A DNA stretch of 64,000 nucleotides. Source: Gambelia wislizenii. Taxonomy: Eukaryota > Chordata > Lepidosauria > Squamata > Crotaphytidae. This document shows, one piece after another, positions 55,030 to 64,000 of this stretch. Both the position numbers and the translations under genes were made by a program. Where the stretch lies: positions 274,869,501-274,933,500 of the forward strand of contig JAUMIR010000004.1 of NCBI GenBank assembly GCA_030847615.1, written 5' to 3'. Under the pieces are notes generated by a model. It was not told the DNA's origin and ran no database searches. It saw nothing but the letters and a program-made list of their open reading frames with translations. Positions within the stretch are counted from its first letter, which is position 1; each line of letters starts with the position of its first letter.

Positions 55030-56472
55030 TTGTCTTCTCTCCCTCCTTCCACGTGGCCAGAGCATTTCTCTCGGAGACCCCCACATTGGTTCATCCCCAC
55101 ACCATCCCAGGGGAACCCAGGAAAGCGCCACCTGATGGCGAGTGCCATTCAAGACCTCTTACTCCTGGGCGCAATGGAAGAAGTACAGAGCCCACAATCA
55201 AGAAAGGGCTGCTATTCTATCCTTTTTCTGGTTCCAAAGAAGAATGAAACATGGAGGGCTGTTCTGAACCTGAAGGGCGTGAACAAGTTCATGCGGCAGT
55301 GCAAGCTCAGGATGGAGACGCTTAGCCACATTCTGGAAGCCATAAGACCGGGAGACTTCCTGTCTTCCCTGGATTTGCAGGATGCCTATATCCACATCTC
55401 AATCCATCAGGACCATCGCCAGTTTCTTTGCTTCTTCTACAACAACAGGGATTACCAGTACAAAGCCCTTCCCTTTGGCCTCTCCTTGGCACCGAGAGTC
55501 TTTACGAAAATCATGGTGGCCTTGGTGGCATACTGGCAGCTATCAGGCTTGCATGCCTATCCCTACTTGGATGACCTCCTGATCCGTTCAACATCAGAAC
55601 AGGGGGCTCGAAGGGAGATACGACAGATCCTCGAAGATCTTCAGGTACATGGTTTTCAGGTCAACTTCGAAAAGAGGCTGCTCATGCCCGCACAGTCTAT
55701 CCATCATCTGGGAGCAATGGTGGATTCAGTAAAAGGCTAGGTATCACTTCCCGCAGACAGTTTCGAAAGAATCCAGAAGGCTGTGCGCAGGGCGGATACT
55801 GGTGCCAGAGTGGACCTCATGCAGCTGGCCCATCTTCAGGGTCTGATGATAGTGACCATTGACTGTCTTCCATGGGCAAGATTCCACACCAGGAGGTTGC
55901 AGTGGTTCCTGCTACCATTCGAGAAAGAGATCGCACTGAGGAGACATCGACTGGTGAGACTCCTGAGGGAAATACTGACATCACTCCAATGGTGGCTGTC
56001 CCCAGCCATTCACAGGGGACACCCACTATGGTATCAGGACCGTATCCAGATCACCATGGATGCCAGCTTCAGAGGTTGGGGAGCCCACTGTGGTCCACAC
56101 CTGGGGCAGAGATGTTGGAGAGAGGTGGAAGTGGTACACAGTATCAGCTGGCTCATAGCATTCGAAGACCTGATCAAGAACAAGGTGGTCCTGATATGAA
56201 TGGACAACATCACAGCGAAGGCGCACGTGAATCGCCAGAGAGGTATGAGGTCGTGGACACTAATGATGGAAGCCACGCGACTATTGAGATGGACCAAGGA
56301 GAACCTGGTATCCTTAGAAGCAGAGCATCTCCAGGGAGCTCTCAATCTCAAGGAAGACTGGCTCAGTCGAACGGACGTCGATCAGAGGAATGGAGTCTAC
56401 ATCCGGAGGTATTTGACGACGTCACTCAAGTTCTTGGATGTCCAGCAGTCGACCTGTTCGCGTCCCCAGTGA
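55030..56472 (+). pseudogene. DIRS copy G reverse transcriptase and RNase H, two stops
   Basis: One frame runs from 55030 to 56472, with TAG at 55738-55740 and TGA at 56197-56199. RT motifs are complete: FLVPKKNETWRAVLNLKGVN, motif A SLDLQDAYIHI, YKALPFGLSLAPRVF, YLDD at 55564-55575 and LGAMVDS. RNase H shows TMDASFRGWGAHCG, IAFEDLI, then MDNITAKAHVN and LKEDWLSRT. A frameshift near 56390 leads to DVTQVLGCPAVDLFASPVNA and LLYAFPLWQLI (56390-56630), then VILIAPQWP, the methyltransferase-like part. The palm looks intact, but the protein is interrupted. Confidence 0.9.
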
Positions 56473-57042
56473 ACGCGAAGCTCCCGCAGTTCTTCTCTCG
56501 GTACCTGACAGAGGGGGCGGAGGCCATGGACGCTATGACATCACCGTGGCCTCAGGATCTCCTTTATGCTTTTCCCCTTTGGCAGCTCATACCCAGGGTC
56601 CTCAACAAGATTCGGTGCGAACGGGCATAGGTGATCCTCATAGCTCCACAATGGCCACGGAGGTCCTGGTTCCTGGACATTCTGGAGATGAGTACGATAT
56701 CTATGCCTCTCCCAGACAGTCCCGATCTACTGCTGCAGGGGCAGGTTCATCATCCAAACCCAATATGGCTACAGCTTCATGAGTGGAAATTGAAAGGCAA
56801 ATGCTAAGAGACAGAGGTTACTCCCAGACTGTAGTGAATACAGTTCTGGCTTCCAGGTGGGGGGTCTACGCAAAGAATATATGAATACAATTTCAGAGTG
56901 TTCCGAAGATGGTGCAGGCGGAAGGGCATGGACTTCAGAGAAGTTAGGACACCTGTGCTGCTTCAATTCCTTCAGGACAGCATGGAAGCGGGGCTAAGGC
57001 CTAACACTTATCAAGAGACAGGTAGCAGCTATCACATCCTTC

Positions 57043-57837
57043 TTGCCGCCCAAGCGCGCAGTGAGGGTATCAACTGACCCGCACCTTCATCGCTTCTTAA
57101 AAGGTCTAAGCAACCTTGCCCCTCCAACTGTCCATAGGTTTCCCTCCTGGGATCTACATACAGTCCTCAAGGCCTTAACCATGCACCCCTTTGAACCTCT
57201 GAGGGAAGTGCCCTTGAAGTTCCTGACATGGAAGGTCCTGTTCCTGGTTGCGATAACCTCAGCATGCAGGGTCTCTGAACTCGTGGCCCTGTCGATTCGC
57301 AGGGACTTCTATATTTTCAGACCGGACTCGGTGGTCCTTAGACTTCACCCAAACTTTAAGCCCAAGGTGAATTCAGCTTTCCACAGGGCGCAAGAAGTGG
57401 TTCTACCGTCGTTTTACCCACATCCCGAGAGAAAACTTGAACAGATTTGGCATACTCTGGATGTGCGCAGGGCACTACATATCTATATCAGGAGAATCAA
57501 ACCTTTTAGGTCTTCAGAAGCCCTATTTGTCTCACCACACACGAAGTACCTGGGGAGAAAGTTGTCCCCATCCACGTTAGGACGATGGATAAGAAACTGC
57601 ATCGCTTCATGCTACGAATCATTGAACCTAGTGGTCCTGGAGGGGATCACGGCTCATTCTACTAGGAGTGCCTCAACATTGGCAGCCTGGGATAAGGATG
57701 CACCACTGGAAGAGATTTGTAAGGCGGCAACATGGAAGTCATCTTCAAACTTTATTAGACACTACACATTAGATAAGATACAATCAGCAGAGGCGGCCTT
57801 TGGCAGAAGAGTATTACAACATGTGACGCAGATCTGA
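57043..57837 (+). CDS. DIRS copy G tyrosine recombinase, uninterrupted catalytic part
   Basis: An uninterrupted 264-codon frame from ATG 57043 to TGA 57837. It opens with RFLKGLSNLAPPTVHRFPSW, then FLVAITSACRVSELVALSI. The residue before VSEL is arginine, while the preceding one, usually arginine, is cysteine. LDVRRALHIYIRRI, HSTRSASTLAAW and FIRHYTLDKIQ supply the HxxR and tyrosine boxes. The N-terminal SAM-like domain lies upstream in other frames with stops (GMDFREVRTPVLLQFLQDSM at about 56935), so the whole enzyme is not encoded as one frame. It may fold as a catalytic domain, but activity is doubtful. Confidence 0.8.
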   Translation: MPPKRAVRVSTDPHLHRFLKGLSNLAPPTVHRFPSWDLHTVLKALTMHPFEPLREVPLKFLTWKVLFLVAITSACRVSELVALSIRRDFYIFRPDSVVLRLHPNFKPKVNSAFHRAQEVVLPSFYPHPERKLEQIWHTLDVRRALHIYIRRIKPFRSSEALFVSPHTKYLGRKLSPSTLGRWIRNCIASCYESLNLVVLEGITAHSTRSASTLAAWDKDAPLEEICKAATWKSSSNFIRHYTLDKIQSAEAAFGRRVLQHVTQI

Positions 57838-57892
57838 ATCCAACGGACCTCGCCTGATCCACCCTGGGTTTTTCTGGAGCTTTAGTACATCC

Positions 57893-57992
57893 CAAGCATG
57901 ACAAATGCTCTGGAGCCCTCCCCACTGGGAAAAGGAATGTTGGTCTTACCTGTGATACGTACTTTTCCAGTGGTGAGACGAAGAGCATCTGA
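57893..57992 (+). repeat. Internal complementary region of DIRS copy G
   Basis: The left half gctctggagccctccccact is complementary to the left terminus. The right half ggaatgttggtcttacctgt, then gtacttttccagtggtgag, is complementary to the right terminus at 58230-58282. Confidence 0.92.
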
Positions 57993-58099
57993 ACCCACCC
58001 ATGGGCGAGCTAACCTGAAGACGCTCTGGGTGATGGGCTACATGACTACCTCAAGTTGGACATTGTGAACTGGCTGACGGTGATGACTGCTTCGCGAGG

Positions 58100-58282
58100 G
58101 TCTTATATAGACTGATCAGCCGGGGGGGTCGTCCCTCTCAGATGATCTCGCCGGTGGGCAGTGCCAAAAGGTCTCCTATTTCCTGCCTACTAGGAGCAAG
58201 TGGGGAGGGACAACCCAAGCATGATGGATGCTCTTTGCCACATCACTGGAAAAGAACGTATCACAGGTAAGACCAACATTCC
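58100..58282 (-). repeat. Right inverted terminal repeat of DIRS copy G
   Basis: It mirrors 54847-55010 (gtgccaaaaggtctcctatt and cctgcctactaggagcaag), with an outer extension of about 50 bases that matches only the ICR. Confidence 0.9.
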
Positions 58283-59849
58283 TATCTCTTTTAGTATGTG
58301 AAACACAGTCCTGGTGCCATCTCTTTCAAAGAATTCAAGTACTTTCTGGTTCATTTCCATTATGGGTATGCTTTTAAACACCCTTTAATTCTATTGATAA
58401 TTAATTTTTGTTTTTAACTTTCATGTGTTTTAGTGATGTGAATTTTTCTCTGTCTCAGGTTTAATTTTTGTAGGCTGCTTTCAGCCCCAGGGCTGATAAA
58501 AATGTACTTCACTGAAGAAATGGCTGATTAGCCATTTAGGAATGGCACTGAAGAAATGGTTGGGATGAAATAAACAAGCTGTGGGGTTCAAAAGTCTTCA
58601 GATCTAGATGAAGGCTGATAATCAATTTCTGATAGGGTTGCTTTCCCTTTCAGAGACAGAGGTTGCAGCTTGAAATGGTTCACTACCTATTTACAAATCA
58701 TGGATTTGACTTCGGACTTGTGTATACGAGTCCATAAAAATGAAGCCCCTCGTAGTAATTACATTTCACAGCAGCTGCAACCTGTCCTAATGTTTTTTCT
58801 GCCCCTTAAGCTCTGCATGTTCACTAGGAAACATGGCAGCCGCAAGTGATTTACTCACGTTTGCACTTTCCTGAATTTGCCACTGCCCACCTTATTTTTT
58901 TAAAATGATGTCCAAGATGCGATTAAGCGATTTTTCACTTTTAACACAAAAGCAGAAAAACACACCAACACCCCGTTTTCTCACCTTAGCGCTTGCCCAC
59001 TAAGGGAAAAATCAACATGGCAACAGCGACTCTTGCTTTGCTAGCAAGCCCCACCCCTGCGCTCATCCTGCCAATCAGATTTGCACTTCCTCTCATTTGA
59101 GCAAGTGAATTAAATCGACTCGCTTGTCCTAACGAACAGAAATGTGCATCCTCTCATTTTATTTTAAAAGAAGAGAAATCCATGATGGCTTTTCTGGCAA
59201 AGTTTTTGGCCTTTTTTGCTCCCCCTCCTTCACAATATGGTGAAATCACACAGAATGCCATTAGGGTAGGTAGGATTCTCTTCACATTCAGTGAGGACTT
59301 TTTTCACCGTTTGGACAATCCCTTAGTTACACATGCCTTGGAAAAAAATGCACTGTATGCCTTCCTTTAAAAGGGAAAAAAAACAAAAACAAAGCTCAAA
59401 GAAATTACTGGCCTCCAAAATATTTCAGTAGCATGCTGAAGTAGAGGCGGAAAAAGTGGACTAATCTTTCTTAGCAGGCCACTGCATTTCTGTGATGGGT
59501 GTGTTGAAAAGAGGGAGCTTCCTGTCTCTGGCAGCTAATTTGATTTCTTTGCCACCTGCATGTAGTTCCTTGTAGCCTTTGGCTCCAGATTATTCCTTAC
59601 TGCCTGTAGCTACCAGATGAGAGCTTAAACACATCTACTCTATATGGATCTGATTTTAAAGATGGCATGGAAACTTCAACTGATACAGAAACACAGCAAC
59701 TTGGATGTATGTTTGGGCCAGACAGTTGCCAAGTATCATATCTATACTGTACCAGTTGCAGCAGATAACTTCATTACTGAGCACAGTTGAAAGTGGTACC
59801 AGGCGTTTGAAGAATATAATGTTTATAACATACTAGTTACATTGGTTGC
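58283..59849. other. No recognisable feature
   Basis: No gene or repeat is supported. Short frames near 59182 have no domain or splice context. Confidence 0.5.
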
Positions 59850-60070
59850 CTATTTGTTGTTGTGTGTCTTTTAAGTTGTTTCCAACTTATAGCAACCCTA
59901 AGGCAAACCTATCATGGGATTTTCTTGGCAAGATTTGTTCAGAGCGAGTTTGTTTTTCCCTTCCTCTGAAGCTGAGAAAGTGTGACTTGCCCAAGGTCAC
60001 CCAGAGTGGGGATTCAAATTCTGGCCTCCAGGGTCATAGTCCAATACTCAGACCCCTATACCACACTGCC
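59850..60070 (-). mobile_element. tRNA-derived CORE-type SINE, with acaacaaca-type tail
   Basis: In reverse it starts ggcagtgtggtataggggtc and contains gtgaccttgggcaagtcaca. It ends in the tail acacacaacaacaaatagg, the fullest 3' end among the four copies. Confidence 0.88.
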
Positions 60071-60098
60071 TATTATCATAATTTAAAGAGATAGTGAA

Positions 60099-60472
60099 CT
60101 TTAAAGCCCTACAGTGTTTGGAACCAAGTTATTTGAAAAACTGCCTGAATCTATATGAACCTGCCCGGGTCCTAAGATCAACCTCAGGTGTCCCATTCAC
60201 AGGCAGTCATGTAATTGGCTTGTACTAGAGACAATTCTTTTTCATTGGTGCCCCCTTCTGAGTTTTCTCAGAAGGGATGTACATATGGCTGTTTCATTAA
60301 GAGTGTGTGAGTTAGGTTTAATGTTGCTTTAAACAATTATTCTTACTGTTCTGTAGCTGAATTATTTCCACATATAATTGGTTTGTGGTTTTAATTGTTC
60401 TATGTGAGCTGCCTCGGGATGAATTTACTTTGAAAGTTAAAATATAAATATCAGAATAAATGAAGAAATACT
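60099..60472 (+). mobile_element. L2-type LINE 3' end, old
   Basis: The frame reads KALQCLEPSYLKNCLNLYEP and then ARVLRSTSG, matching the L2 ORF2 C-terminus as at 45482-45890. It is followed by tgagctgcctcgggatgaat and an aaatataaatatcagaataa tail. Confidence 0.7.
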
Positions 60473-60620
60473 TTGCCATCTCACAAGAGTCACTTAGATT
60501 TTGGAACATGGGTTCAAAATGTATGGTTACTTCAAAAATTTGCACAATTTAAAAAATATCAGGCTTCTTATCTAAGATATCAAACTGGACAGAATATAAC
60601 TTTACTATAGAAATCTGTGC

Positions 60621-60745
60621 ATCATGGGATTTTCTTGGCAAGATTTGTTCAGAGCGGGTTTTCTTTTGCCTTACTCTGAAACTGAAAAAGTGTGACTTGC
60701 CTGAGGTCACCCAGTGGGTTTCCATGGCTAAGTGGGGATTCAAGG
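60621..60745 (-). mobile_element. tRNA-derived CORE-type SINE, head missing
   Basis: It contains gatttgttcagagcgggttt and gaggtcacccagtgggtttc, but the tRNA-like head is absent beyond 60745. Confidence 0.8.
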
Positions 60746-60945
60746 TAAGTATCACTCAGTGGATCTTACCTCAAGGTAAGCATTCTTAGGATTGCAGCAT
60801 AATTTTTTACAGGGCTAGCTCAAGGGACAAGAAGATTGTGATTTTGTAACAAAAATATCTCAAACAAGTCTGTAATTCTTTTATAACAATTAAGTTATGA
60901 AAGGGAGGGATATTTTGAGCTAGTATGTTCTAGATTGGTCTCTCT

Positions 60946-62093
60946 GGCTTTTCTTCGCAAACGAAGATTCAGGAAGGACTCATCCCGCGCTTTCTGCAAG
61001 TGCGCTGATGACTAAAAAGGCCAATCCGAGATAAACAAGTCCAGTTGCAGAAAGCACAGCAGAAGGTCTCTTTGGGTTGTGATTCTTTCTGTGTTGTCGT
61101 TTCTCTTCAAGACTTGTTCGGCGTGAGTTCTCAAATAAGGCTGCAGCATTGTGGATAGTGCGTCTCCATGCCTCCCGATGTGAGGCCAGGGTGGACCACT
61201 GTTGGTGATCAATTTGGCCGAGCCTGAGCTGTTGTTTCAGGGAGTCTTTGTATCGCTTTTTTGGAGCGCCCCTCTTGCGCTGACCCGTGGCAAGTTCACC
61301 GTAGAGTACTATTTTTGGGAGGCGATGGTTCTCCATCCTAGAAACGTGCTCTGCCCAGCGCAGCTGCGTTCTCAATATCATGGTCTCAATGCTGGTGATC
61401 CCTGCTTGCTCAAGGACAGCAACTTTCATCACATAGTCAGTCCAGTGTATATTTAGGATTGTGCATATACAGTGCTGATGAAAGCGTTCAAGGAGTCGTA
61501 GGTGGGGGCGATAGGTGACCCATGTTTCAGATCCATAAAGGAGGATAGACAGTACAATGGCTCTATACACACTGATTTTTGTGCTTTGCCTCAGGTGTTT
61601 ATTGCTCCAGACTCTTTTGTGAAGTCTTCCAAATGTACTGTATGCCTTTGCTAATCTGTGATCGATCTCTTTGTCAATCTTGGCATCTGAGGAGATGATG
61701 TTTCCCAGGTAGGTGAACTGCTGAACGGACCTGAGCACACATTTGCTGATGGCAATGTGGGGATGGTGGTGTTCGTCCTGTGGTGCAGGCTGGTAAAGAA
61801 CTTCTGTTTTCTTCAGGTTGACTTCCAGCCCAAACAGCTCTGCAGCTGTTGCAAAGCAGGATGTTAGTTGCTGCAGAGCTGCTTCTGGGTGGGCAACAAG
61901 GGCAGCATCATCAGCGAAGAGCAGCTCACGTACTAGATAGTTTAGAGTCTTAGTGTGAGCCCTCAGACGGCTTAAGTTAAACAAGCTACCATCAGTACGG
62001 TAACGTATATAGATGCCATCGTCTTCTTCAAGCTCTGCCATAGCCCTTTGGAGCATCATGCTAAAGAAGATTGTAAATAAAGTTGGTGCAAAA
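60946..62093 (-). mobile_element. 5'-truncated LINE, second copy
   Basis: This is a longer sister of 37662-38286. It covers the end of the reverse transcriptase and the C-terminal domain, with 3' end at about 60946 and truncation at about 62093, just inside the APTLF-type motif preceding the FFS segment. Confidence 0.88.
60980..62059 (-). CDS. LINE reverse transcriptase C-terminal half, uninterrupted
   Basis: An open frame of 359 codons with no stop. It carries the catalytic motif LLFADDAALVAHPEAALQQL, VNLKKTEVLYQPAP, FTYLGNIISSDAKIDKEIDH and SILLYGSETWVTYRPHLRLL. It then has LEQAGITSIETMILRTQLRW and a basic C-terminal part (KKRYKDSLKQQLRLGQIDHQ). The endonuclease and the first half of RT are missing by 5' truncation, so it cannot act alone. 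Near identity with the 37662 copy and the open frame suggest a fairly recent insertion. RTE-like or a neighbouring clade is my guess; the clade is not settled. Confidence 0.75.
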   Translation of the reverse strand: MMLQRAMAELEEDDGIYIRYRTDGSLFNLSRLRAHTKTLNYLVRELLFADDAALVAHPEAALQQLTSCFATAAELFGLEVNLKKTEVLYQPAPQDEHHHPHIAISKCVLRSVQQFTYLGNIISSDAKIDKEIDHRLAKAYSTFGRLHKRVWSNKHLRQSTKISVYRAIVLSILLYGSETWVTYRPHLRLLERFHQHCICTILNIHWTDYVMKVAVLEQAGITSIETMILRTQLRWAEHVSRMENHRLPKIVLYGELATGQRKRGAPKKRYKDSLKQQLRLGQIDHQQWSTLASHREAWRRTIHNAAALFENSRRTSLEEKRQHRKNHNPKRPSAVLSATGLVYLGLAFLVISALAESAG

Positions 62094-64000
62094 TCTAGAT
62101 TGGTAAATGGCAGCTAATTTGTGAGGTTTCCCTTTTTTTATAATTTGAATTGCTGTAGTGTTTCATGTATATACTTACGTAATATTACACACTAAATTTG
62201 ATTCCACTCTTATTTTTGTTTTCTGGAGTCTCAGTTTCTGATAACTCAGAATTCTGAGAAGTTAAGCAGTTAATCTCTTTCAGAAGTGGGGAGGTACAGC
62301 CCATGGCTGTATTCCATTGCACCTCAGTTCCTTTTGTGCAGCCCTCACATCTTTCCCAAAGCCCCTAGAGCTCCCAAATAATTTAAAATATTTTTCAGGC
62401 AAAATATTGCCCATATGACAGCCCAAAACAAAGCCTGGAAAGAACCCCCAGCTCAGAAAACTATTTTTAAGTGTAGAAAAACTAGGCAAAAATGGGGTAG
62501 GCATCCTCAGAAGTGCAAACTGGACTGCATTTGTGGCCAATTTGGGAACAAAAAAATACAAAATGTTGTCCACCACAGGGGTGAAAATTGGCCCCTACAC
62601 AATTGCCCATCCTTGCTTTAACTACACACATGAATCGCAGTCTAGGATTTCATGTATTTGTGGACTTGACTAGTGTATTCAAAAAATAAGAAATACACCT
62701 GACAAATACCACATAATAATTAAAGTTTTTTCATTGCAGACTAATGCAATCGTGGCCAGGAAACTTTGAGGCAGCATTACATTATTTTAGAATTTTGTGA
62801 TGGGTTTTAGTTTATCAAGTGAAACTTAAGGAATTCTCTCTCTCGCTCTGTGTGTGTGTGTGTGTATGAAGCCCTTCATGAGTTGTGTATTTCCACACTT
62901 GTTGTTTTAAGTAAGAGGTTTTTGGAAAATCCTGTACACTAGTGGCATGTATTAATAGTGTTGGTTAAGTGTCAGACAGTGGGAGTTGATGACAGAATGT
63001 CCACTGTAAAATTTAATAGCATTACTGAAGAAAGTACCATGTGGCTGGTTAGGCAGGTGATGCGGCCCAATAGTCTGCTGCACGGGTATTAATGTGAGCC
63101 ACCGTTTTTTTCCACATGATTAAAAGGGGCCATCTGTTCTTTGTTAAATATTTCTCTAAAAGACTTAGGGGTATGTGAGTCTAAGAGAGGCTGAAATATT
63201 TCTGAACACTGTGAAACCAAAAATAAAATTATTGCTTATCAAACAAGATTATTGCCTACTGCTTATTGCATGGGATTACATATATTTTACTGTTATTTTA
63301 TGTGCAAAGTGATTATTTCTTAACAACTTAATGAATTATTACTTAAAGAGCAACAGCAAAATAATGTATTGGAGCTCTTCAGTACATCATATACATATAG
63401 TAAAAGTTATTTGAGATGAATTCATGGCTTTAGAAAAAGGACACAGTGACTGGCATTTTGGAGCAAAAGTATGCAGAATTTGTGTCCCTCACTTTAAAAC
63501 CTAGCGTGCCTCTCCCAATGAAAGTTCAAGTCTGTGTATGTGCATTCCCCTTAAGTAGGCAAAAATTGTCAGTTTACCTACTATACAACAATATCCTCTT
63601 TTTAATTTCTCTTCGTCTTTTAAAGTGTATGTTTAAATTGTTTTAATGTTGTAAATAGTTTGATTCCATTTTTATATTCACTGTAGTATGTTTTTAGCTG
63701 TATTATTCTTGTTTTAAATTTAAGCCCTTAGCCCACTGGGGATTGGACAGTAAAGCAGTCCTTTAAACACCCTCACAGTTGACAGGTTCATATGGGGACA
63801 GAACTGGTATAAGAATTGGCATTGGATACAAAGGTAGTTTCCAAGCAACAAAAGTCAACAATGCAGAAATTAAGTTAAGAGCTGGGGGGTGTCCCATGGC
63901 TCGCTGTTGACAACCAATCTTGTTAGAAATTTGTAACATCTTGTAATGATTTTGAGATCTATGCCAAGGAGGCCCTGCAGTTTTAAGTGAAGAATGATGA
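62094..64000. other. Mostly featureless, with a CT/GT microsatellite at 62834-62866
   Basis: The microsatellite is a ctctct run that passes into gtgtgt. No gene or other repeat is supported in the rest of this AT-rich tail. Confidence 0.5.

Larger units (their letters stand above)
54847..58282 (+). mobile_element. DIRS-type copy G, a different terminal-repeat family
   Basis: The left terminus ttttcccagtggggaggg is at 54847, the ICR at 57893-57992, and the right terminus ends aagaccaacattcc at 58282. The ICR joint in reverse (acattccttttcccag) reproduces exactly the join of right and left ends. Reverse transcriptase, RNase H, a methyltransferase-like stretch and recombinase are present in order. 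Gag is absent, since the left repeat runs almost directly into the reverse transcriptase. It is 3.4 kb. Confidence 0.92.

Noticed and set aside
1..64000. CRISPR arrays, operons, tRNA or rRNA genes.
   Set aside because: None seen. The direct repeats present are minisatellites or transposons, and the tRNA-like sequences are SINE heads.

Overview
This window is transposon-rich vertebrate DNA, most likely from a squamate reptile and perhaps an iguanian lizard. The reasons are the mix of DIRS tyrosine-recombinase retrotransposons, CR1 and L2 LINEs, a tRNA-derived CORE-type SINE, hAT, Tigger-like and Tc1 DNA transposons, and several repeats that look squamate-typical from memory. No complete host gene is visible. 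The window reads as intron or intergenic DNA. One exon-like block (20774-20941, + strand) is the best candidate for host coding sequence, and a weaker one lies at 42054-42170. Layout: 1-1298 is non-coding. 1299-11594 holds three abutting DIRS pieces: copy A (+, 1299-4412), a fragment of another family, B2 (-, 4418-6438), and copy C (+, 6450-11594, carrying a LINE tail insertion with target duplication). About 12100-19844 is an old DIRS copy, D. Its recombinase gene is interrupted by another DIRS (E, 16415-18799) and then by a hAT element (18884-19219) with an 8-bp target duplication. 20774-20941 is the exon candidate. 22196-31600 is a CR1 LINE on the - strand that has been split by a near-complete 6.1-kb DIRS copy, B1 (24159-30295). 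32445-33873 is a Tigger-type element with a hAT inserted in it. 36099-36334 is a near-perfect hAT palindrome. 37662-38286 and 60946-62093 are two close copies of one LINE. 40426-41619 is a dead Tc1 element. From 42500 to 53713 there are SINEs, CR1 and L2 pieces and a series of Tigger-like elements, several of which have GC-rich tandem arrays inside them. 54847-58282 is DIRS copy G, with terminal repeats quite unlike the others. The last 6 kb holds SINEs, an L2 tail, the second LINE copy and unannotated DNA. How the parts work together: DIRS elements encode gag, a reverse transcriptase/RNase H (often followed by a methyltransferase-like stretch) and a tyrosine recombinase. They have inverted terminal repeats (ITRs) plus an internal complementary region (ICR) that joins the two termini. 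This signature is visible in copies A, B1, C, D, E and G. Every copy is disabled by stops, frameshifts or deletions, yet the recombinase is often the best preserved gene. All identities were assigned by reading translations and repeats by eye. No alignment or database search was run, so family names are approximate and boundaries are good to a few bases only where a target duplication or ICR fixes them.
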